10,986 nucleotides of DNA from Burkholderiaceae bacterium (lineage in GTDB: Bacteria > Pseudomonadota > Gammaproteobacteria > Burkholderiales > Burkholderiaceae): positions 1 to 10,986 of the forward strand of contig JAKONS010000131.1 of NCBI GenBank assembly GCA_022701845.1, read 5' to 3'. A program made the translations under genes and the position numbers. How positions within the stretch are numbered: position 1 is the first letter of the stretch; the number at the start of each line of letters is the position of its first letter. Positions 6,250 through 10,986 of the stretch are shown in pieces. A model generated the notes under the pieces. That model saw only the letters and a program-made list of their open reading frames with translations. It did no database searches and was not told the DNA's origin.

Positions 6250-7779
6250 ATGATCCATCGCCTCGACACGCGCCAGCCCCATCCGCTCTTCGACTCCGCT
6301 GCAAACCGCCGGATCGAACTTCTCGCACACGCACGCCTCGCGCCCCACACCCTGATGCAGGCCGCCGGCGCGGCTGTCGCACGCCTGGCGCAGTCCCTGG
6401 CACCGCACAGCCGAACCGTATGGATCGCCTGCGGACCCGGAAACAACGGCGGCGACGGCTTCGAGGCAGCGGCGCAGTTGCATCTTGCGGGCCGGCACGT
6501 ATCGGTGACGCACACAGGCGACCCCGCACGCATGCCGCCGGATGCGCTCTGGGCCTACCGACGCGCGCGCGATGCCGGCGTGCCTTTCGTCGACCACCCG
6601 CCCGCCCACCTGGGAAGCCTCGACCTCTGCATCGATGCGTTGCTGGGTATCGGCGCTGTGCCCCGGATGCCGTCCGACGCCATGCAGCGATGTCTCCAGG
6701 CCTTGCATGATGTCCCCTGCTCGGTCCTGGCGGTGGATGTACCCAGCGGTCTCGATGCGACGACCGGGCAATATCTGGATGGCTTCGACCCTTCACCATC
6801 GCGCGGTCCGCGCCATACCCTCGCACTGCTCACACTCAAGCCCGGTCTCTTCACCGGACACGGACGCGATGCCGCCGGTGAAGTGTGGTGGGACGATCTC
6901 GGCATCCACTACGCAGACTTCGACGGTACGTCGCCGACTGCCTGGTTGAGCGGACTTCCGGTGGAAGCGGAGCGCACCCACGCCTCGCACAAAGGGAGCT
7001 ACGGCGACGTGACCGTGCTAGGTGGCGAGGGATTGGGCCGGCGCGGCATGGGCATGGCGGGAGCCGCGTTGCTGGCCGGCAGCGCAGCCTTGCACGCCGG
7101 TGCCGGTCGGGTTTTGGTCGCACTGCTGGATACGGATGACCAGATCGCGGTCGATACCGCGCAGCCCGAATTGATGCTCCGATCCTCCAAGGCGCTCGAC
7201 CTGGGCCGCGGCACCGTCGTGTGCGGGTGCGGCGGCGGCGAAGCGATCCGCGATGAACTGCCGCGCGTGTTGAAAGAAGCACGACGCCTGGTGCTGGACG
7301 CCGACGCGCTGAACGCCGTGGCGGCCGACGACTCCCTGCAGCGCGCACTGCGCGCGCGGGCTGCCGATGGCCTGTCGACCATCCTGACGCCTCACCCGCT
7401 GGAAGCCGCACGCCTGTTGGCGACAGACACCGCCGCCGTCCAGGCCGACCGACTGGCAACGGCCGTACGCCTGGCAGAGCGCTACCACTGCGTTGCCGTG
7501 TTGAAAGGATCAGGCACCGTGGTGGCTGCACCGGGCAAGACCATTGCGGTCAACCCGACCGGTAACGGCCGCCTGGCCACCGCAGGCACCGGCGACGTGC
7601 TCGCCGGCATGACCGGGGCAAGGCTGGCAGCGATCGAAGCGGACGGCGAAATACCGATCGGTGCAGTGTTCGCTGCAGCGCGCGATGCGGTGTATCACCA
7701 CGGCGCGCTCGCCGACGCCTGGCCGCCCCACCTCCCGCTGACTGCAGGCGGTCTGGCGCGCCAGGCCGCCGACCGCTGA
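6250..7779 (+). CDS. nnr: Bifunctional NAD(P)HX epimerase / ADP-dependent NAD(P)HX dehydratase
   Basis: Repairs hydrated, damaged NAD(P)H: the N-terminal half epimerises R- and S-NAD(P)HX, and the C-terminal half dehydrates S-NAD(P)HX using ADP. This is the fused E. coli YjeF/Nnr arrangement at 509 residues. The YjeF_N domain (about 12-225) carries GPGNNGGDGFEAA (62-74), CIDALLGIG (127-135) and AVDVPSGLDA (161-170). The ribokinase-like dehydratase domain (about 245-505) carries HKGSYGDVTVLGG (247-259), the glycine/alanine-rich helix start, DADALNAV (350-357), LTPHPLEAARLL (379-390), VLKGSGTVV (417-425) and the nucleotide-site ATAGTGDVLAG (443-453). Start: the ATG at 6250 gives MIHRLDTRQPHPLFDSAANR, a normal lead. 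It has no clear Shine-Dalgarno. An in-frame TTG at 6130 would add 40 arginine-rich residues running through the rpsB leader and promoter, which I reject. It diverges from rpsB and converges on the SDR gene with 19 bp between stops and no visible terminator. Confidence 0.93.
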   Translation: MIHRLDTRQPHPLFDSAANRRIELLAHARLAPHTLMQAAGAAVARLAQSLAPHSRTVWIACGPGNNGGDGFEAAAQLHLAGRHVSVTHTGDPARMPPDALWAYRRARDAGVPFVDHPPAHLGSLDLCIDALLGIGAVPRMPSDAMQRCLQALHDVPCSVLAVDVPSGLDATTGQYLDGFDPSPSRGPRHTLALLTLKPGLFTGHGRDAAGEVWWDDLGIHYADFDGTSPTAWLSGLPVEAERTHASHKGSYGDVTVLGGEGLGRRGMGMAGAALLAGSAALHAGAGRVLVALLDTDDQIAVDTAQPELMLRSSKALDLGRGTVVCGCGGGEAIRDELPRVLKEARRLVLDADALNAVAADDSLQRALRARAADGLSTILTPHPLEAARLLATDTAAVQADRLATAVRLAERYHCVAVLKGSGTVVAAPGKTIAVNPTGNGRLATAGTGDVLAGMTGARLAAIEADGEIPIGAVFAAARDAVYHHGALADAWPPHLPLTAGGLARQAADR

Positions 7780-7798
7780 TGCCGCCGCCGCTTTCGAT

Positions 7799-8584
7799 CT
7801 AGCCGCGGCCGACGAAAGGCATCTTCGTCGCCATCACCGTATGGAACAGCACATTGGCCTCCAGCGGCAGGTTGGCCATGTACAACACCGACTGCCCGAC
7901 CACATCGACATCCATCAACGGCTCCGGGGCGACCCCGCCATGCGCCTGCGGAACGCCATCTGCCATGCGCGACGCCAGCGGCGTGCCGGCATTGCCCACG
8001 TCGATCTGGCCGACCGCGATGTCGTGCCTGCGGCCGTCCAGCGCACCGGTCTTCGTCAGCCCCGCCACGGCATGCTTGGTGGCGGTGTAGGCCATCGAAT
8101 TGGGCCGCGGCGTATGGGCCGAGATCGAGCCGTTGTTGATGATGCGACCACCGCGGGGCGACTGGTCACGCATGGTGCGAAACGCTTGCTGCATGCAGAA
8201 GAACATGCCGTTGAGATTGATGTCGACCACGCCACGCCACTGCTCCGGCGTCCAGTCTTCGAACGGACCGGGCGGGTTGCCGGTGCCGGCGTTGTTGAAC
8301 AGCAGATCGACCCGTCCGAACCGTTGCACCGCCGCAGCGAAAAGCGCGGCGACCGCGTCCGCTTGCGAGACATCGGTCGGCACGGCCAGGGCGCGCTCGC
8401 CGGCACCGCTTTGTGCGATGACGTCGTCGAGCAACGCCGCCCGGCGCCCGGCGAGAACCACCGACCAGCCGTCACGCAACAAGGCCAGCGTCGCGGCGCG
8501 GCCGATACCGCTCCCTGCGCCGGTCACGACGGCGATGCCGCGTGCAAGCGGCGCCAATGGGTTCGTTGAATTTCCGATCGACAT
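7799..8584 (-). CDS. Classical short-chain dehydrogenase/reductase (SDR), substrate unknown
   Basis: Single-domain Rossmann-fold NAD(P)-dependent oxidoreductase of 261 residues, the usual classical SDR length. The glycine-rich TGAGSGIG (21-28), NNAG (97-100), structural N124, a serine of the GSIS block (S153 or S155) and the catalytic YTATK (Y166, K170) are all present, so it should be active. Arginines right after the second strand (AGRR, 45-48) favour NADP(H) over NAD(H); this is inference. The C-terminal part, including GQIDVGNAG (192-200) and [11 protein letters not shown] (251-261), recalls a conserved proteobacterial SDR subgroup often labelled 3-oxoacyl-ACP reductase-like without proof. 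It lies 75 bp downstream of rnr on the same strand and may be co-transcribed. A weak AGGGCGG precedes the start by 7 nt. No pathway neighbour indicates its substrate. Confidence 0.9.
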   Translation of the reverse strand: MSIGNSTNPLAPLARGIAVVTGAGSGIGRAATLALLRDGWSVVLAGRRAALLDDVIAQSGAGERALAVPTDVSQADAVAALFAAAVQRFGRVDLLFNNAGTGNPPGPFEDWTPEQWRGVVDINLNGMFFCMQQAFRTMRDQSPRGGRIINNGSISAHTPRPNSMAYTATKHAVAGLTKTGALDGRRHDIAVGQIDVGNAGTPLASRMADGVPQAHGGVAPEPLMDVDVVGQSVLYMANLPLEANVLFHTVMATKMPFVGRG

Positions 8585-8624
8585 AAAAGACCGCCCTGAT
8601 TCAGATTTCTGTGGAACGCCGCCA

Positions 8625-8644
8625 CGGTGCGTGTGCCCGCACCG
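8625..8644 (-). other. Hairpin in the rnr-SDR gap
   Basis: A perfect 7-bp inverted repeat, CGGTGCG (8625-8631) and CGCACCG (8638-8644), with a 6-nt loop, starts 16 nt after the rnr stop. On the minus strand no U tract follows it, so it is not a standard intrinsic terminator. It could stabilise the 3' end of rnr mRNA or be chance in GC-rich DNA. Confidence 0.35.
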
Positions 8645-8659
8645 CAGCTGCGTCGCGAC

Positions 8660-10927
8660 TCAGCGTCGCGGCTTGCGGGATTTGCCTTTGGCGGCCGCGG
8701 CAGCCTTCTTGACCGATGACTTCAGCGCCTGGATCGGCGAAACACTGGTGTCCGGGCCGTCGCTCTTGCGGCCATGCGGTCGCGCACCGCGCTTTTCCGG
8801 CGCAGGGCTCGCAGCCGTACCGCCGCCGGATGCATCGCGACCGGCCTTGTCGCGCTGGGTGCGCACCGGCAGGTCCTCGCCCTCCCGCACCAGACGGAAG
8901 TCGATCTTCCGGCCGTCCAGATCGACCCGGCTGACCTGGACCCGCAGTCGGGTGCCGACCGCATAGCGGATGCCGGTGCGCTCGCCGCGCAGCTCCTGGC
9001 GCGCCTCGTCGAAGCGGAAATACTCGCCGCCCAGCTCGGTGATGTGCACCAGGCCTTCGACGTACATCGCGTCGAGCGTCACGAAGATGCCGAAGGTGGT
9101 GCACGCAGTGACCACGCCGCCGAACTCCTCGCCCAGATGCTCGCGCATGTATTTGCACTTGAGCCATGCCTCGACATCGCGACTGGCCTCATCGGCCCGG
9201 CGCTCGTTGGCGCTGCAATGCAGGCCCGCGGCTTCCCAGGCCTGCATATCCAGGGCGGTACCCACCACCTTCATCGGCTTCTGCGACGGCGCCTTGACGC
9301 GCTGCGCGAGACGCTTGGCCAGCTTGGCATGCGCCTCGCCCGGCGTGGGCAGGTTGGGCAACTGGTACTTCGACTTGCCGAGGATGGCCTTGATGACGCG
9401 ATGCACCAGCAGATCGGGATAGCGGCGGATCGGGCTGGTGAAGTGGGTATAGGCCTCGTAGGCCAGACCGAAATGCCCGCTGTTGAACGGCGTGTAGATC
9501 GCCTGCTGCATCGAGCGCAGCAGCATGTTGTGGATCTGCTGGGCGTCCGGACGGTCCTTCGTGGCCTGGGCGATCGCCTGGAATTCGCTCGGCGTCGGCT
9601 CGTCGCCGATGGTCATGCCCACACCCATCGCCTTCAGATAGCCGCGCAGAATCTCTTTTTTCTCGGGCGTCGGGCCTTCGTGCACCCGGTAGAGCCCGGG
9701 CTGGTTGCCCTGCAGGATGAAATCCGCGCTGCAGACGTTGGCCGCCAGCATCGCTTCCTCGATCACCCGGTGCGCCTCGTTGCGGGTGCGGGGCACGATC
9801 TTTTCGATGCGGCCGTTCTCGTCGCAGACGATCTGCGTTTCGGTGGTCTCGAAATCGACCGCGCCCCGCACGCCGCGTGCGCCGAGCAAGGCGCGGTATA
9901 CGTCCGCCAGATTCAGCAGGTCGCCGACGCGCTCCTTGCGACGGGCTGCTTCCGGGCCGCGGGTGTTCGACAGGATCGCCGCGACCTCGGTATAGGTGAA
10001 CCGGGCATGGCTGAACATCACCGCCGGGTAGAACTGGTAGGCATGCACCTCGCCCTTGGCGGTGACCAGCATGTCGCAGACCATACACAGCCGCTCGACC
10101 TCGGGATTCAGCGAACACAGGCCGTTGGAGAGCTTTTCCGGCAGCATCGGAATCACCCGCCGCGGGAAGTACACGCTCGTGGCCCGGTCGTAGGCGTCGA
10201 TGTCGATCGCATCGCCCGTCTTCACATAGTGGCTGACGTCGGCGATGGCGACCAGCAATCGCCATCCCTTGCCACGGCCGACGCGTGCCGGCTCGCAATA
10301 CACCGCATCGTCGAAATCGCGGGCGTCCTCGCCGTCGATGGTGACCAGCGGCACGTCGCGCAGGTCGACGCGGTCCTTGCGATCCTGCGGACGAACCTTG
10401 TCGGGAAGCGCCTTGGCGGCTGCCAGACCATCGTCCGAGAACTCGTGCGGCACGCCGTATTTGCGCACCGCGATCTCGATCTCCATGCCGGGATCGTCGA
10501 CCTCGCCCAGCACTTCCACCACCCGCCCCACCGGCTGGCCATACAGCGCCGGAGGTTCTGTCAGTTCGACCACGACCACCTGGCCGGGTTTGGCATCGCC
10601 GATGGCGGTCTTCGGCACCAGGATGTCCTGGCCGTAGCGCTTGTCTTCCGGGGCGACCAGCCAGATGCCGCTCTCCTGCAGCAGGCGGCCGATGATCGGC
10701 TGCGGCGGACGCTCCAGTATCTCGACCACCTTGCCTTCGGGACGGCCCTTGCGGTCATGGCGGACGATGCGCGCCTTGACGCGGTCCTTGTGCAGTACCG
10801 CGCGCATCTCGTTGGCGGGCAGGTAGATATCGGATTCGCCGTTGTCGCGCTGCAGGAAGCCGTGGCCGTCCCGGTGACCCTGGACGGTGGCGTTGAATTC
10901 ATCGGCGGTGTTGTTGATGGAACTCAT
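8660..10927 (-). CDS. rnr: Ribonuclease R, short N-terminal form without winged-helix domain
   Basis: Processive 3'-5' exoribonuclease that degrades structured RNA, including rRNA and mRNA fragments. The 755-residue product has cold-shock domain 1 from about residue 11 (NATVQGHRDGHGFLQ), cold-shock domain 2 (about 75-150), the RNB catalytic domain (about 187-510) with GEDARDFDDAVY holding D201, D204, D206 and D207 as Mg2+ ligands, TYTEV (311-315) and HFTSPIRRYPDL (495-506), an S1 domain (about 598-680), and a basic low-complexity tail ending KSRKPRR. E. coli RNase R has about 80 residues of winged-helix sequence before cold-shock domain 1, absent here. A basic segment at about 520-560 is longer than the E. 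coli equivalent by about 25 residues. The frame upstream of the ATG is open to the window edge but has no ATG/GTG/TTG and would run through the tRNA gene, so 10927 is the only plausible start. Its Shine-Dalgarno is poor (AAGAAA only). Confidence 0.95.
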   Translation of the reverse strand: MSSINNTADEFNATVQGHRDGHGFLQRDNGESDIYLPANEMRAVLHKDRVKARIVRHDRKGRPEGKVVEILERPPQPIIGRLLQESGIWLVAPEDKRYGQDILVPKTAIGDAKPGQVVVVELTEPPALYGQPVGRVVEVLGEVDDPGMEIEIAVRKYGVPHEFSDDGLAAAKALPDKVRPQDRKDRVDLRDVPLVTIDGEDARDFDDAVYCEPARVGRGKGWRLLVAIADVSHYVKTGDAIDIDAYDRATSVYFPRRVIPMLPEKLSNGLCSLNPEVERLCMVCDMLVTAKGEVHAYQFYPAVMFSHARFTYTEVAAILSNTRGPEAARRKERVGDLLNLADVYRALLGARGVRGAVDFETTETQIVCDENGRIEKIVPRTRNEAHRVIEEAMLAANVCSADFILQGNQPGLYRVHEGPTPEKKEILRGYLKAMGVGMTIGDEPTPSEFQAIAQATKDRPDAQQIHNMLLRSMQQAIYTPFNSGHFGLAYEAYTHFTSPIRRYPDLLVHRVIKAILGKSKYQLPNLPTPGEAHAKLAKRLAQRVKAPSQKPMKVVGTALDMQAWEAAGLHCSANERRADEASRDVEAWLKCKYMREHLGEEFGGVVTACTTFGIFVTLDAMYVEGLVHITELGGEYFRFDEARQELRGERTGIRYAVGTRLRVQVSRVDLDGRKIDFRLVREGEDLPVRTQRDKAGRDASGGGTAASPAPEKRGARPHGRKSDGPDTSVSPIQALKSSVKKAAAAAKGKSRKPRR

Positions 10928-10943
10928 TTTCTTGGTATAGAAT
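10914..10943 (+). promoter_or_regulatory. Probable promoter of the tRNA-Leu gene
   Basis: TTGATG at 10914-10919 (4 of 6 to the -35 consensus) and TAGAAT at 10938-10943 (5 of 6 to the -10) are 18 bp apart. Predicted start is near 10950, about 11 nt before the mature tRNA 5' end. The -35 overlaps the first codons of the divergent rnr gene. Confidence 0.6.
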
Positions 10944-10960
10944 CGTGTTTTCCCTGAAAT

Positions 10961-10986
10961 GCCCAGGTGGCGGAATTGGTAGACGC
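10961..10986 (+). tRNA. tRNA-Leu, 5' end only (cut by right edge)
   Basis: The last 26 bases give a 5' acceptor strand GCCCAGG, U8, then the D-arm GGCGGAATTGGTAGACGC with the GG of the D-loop. This 5' half is the leucine-type pattern of bacterial class II tRNAs. The anticodon, variable arm and 3' end lie outside the window, so the isoacceptor cannot be named. It diverges from rnr with 33 bp between them. Confidence 0.9.

Noticed and set aside
5175..6710. A 511-codon plus-strand open frame across rpsB, its promoter region and the start of the repair gene
   Set aside because: It crosses three unrelated real features, becomes Arg/Pro-rich outside the rpsB mirror region, and has no family-like motif.
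5762..6826. A minus-strand open frame of 354 codons overlapping rpsB and the repair gene
   Set aside because: It is a shadow in another frame, arginine-rich, covering the rpsB promoter and parts of two real genes.
8774..10957. A 727-codon open frame on the plus strand, antisense to nearly all of rnr
   Set aside because: It lies opposite a clear RNase R gene. Its product is a low-information mix of Ala, Leu, Asp, His, Gln and Arg with no recognisable motif, typical of the mirror frame created by GC-rich third positions.
1..10986. Search by eye for CRISPR arrays, insertion sequences, phage or toxin-antitoxin genes and riboswitches
   Set aside because: No regularly spaced repeats, no transposase or integrase motifs and no unassigned stretch over 300 bp; every region is occupied by conserved housekeeping genes or short intergenic gaps.

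Overview
This window is about 11 kb of GC-rich (roughly 60-65% by eye) proteobacterial core genome. The protein signatures point to Betaproteobacteria, order Burkholderiales, and most resemble what I remember of Comamonadaceae or nearby families. The clues are an EF-Ts ending in a [22 protein letters not shown] tail, an S2 starting [21 protein letters not shown], and an RNase R of the beta type (VPRTRNEAHRVIEEAML). This placement is from memory of family sequences, not from a search.

Left part (1-6062, all minus strand). Read in the direction of transcription, the order is rpsB (S2), tsf (EF-Ts), pyrH (UMP kinase), frr (ribosome recycling factor), uppS (undecaprenyl diphosphate synthase), cdsA (CDP-diglyceride synthase), dxr (DXP reductoisomerase). 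dxr is cut by the left edge just before its stop codon. This is the well-known translation/isoprenoid/lipid cluster. It makes two translation factors, a ribosomal protein, the UTP precursor enzyme, the first committed MEP-pathway enzyme, the lipid carrier synthase for peptidoglycan, and the phospholipid precursor enzyme. Two intrinsic terminator-like hairpins split it into modules: a strong one between rpsB and tsf, and a weaker one between tsf and pyrH. The genes from pyrH to dxr are tightly packed, with gaps of 18-57 bp.

Middle (6063-7779). A 187-bp divergent region holds a good extended -10 promoter for rpsB. Its leader of about 148 nt contains an 11-bp direct repeat around a small hairpin. 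On the plus strand follows a fused NAD(P)HX epimerase/dehydratase gene (metabolite repair), which starts essentially at the rpsB promoter.

Right part (7799-10986). A classical SDR oxidoreductase of unknown substrate converges on the repair gene with only 19 bp between the stops. It lies 75 bp downstream of rnr (RNase R, minus strand). This RNase R begins directly at its first cold-shock domain and lacks the N-terminal winged-helix segment of the E. coli protein. Diverging from rnr, 33 bp away, is the 5' end of a tRNA-Leu gene that runs off the right edge.

I see no mobile element, CRISPR array, phage gene or unknown multi-gene system. The window is ordinary housekeeping DNA. The points of interest are regulatory architecture (overlapping divergent promoters, leader repeats, internal terminators) and the shortened RNase R.
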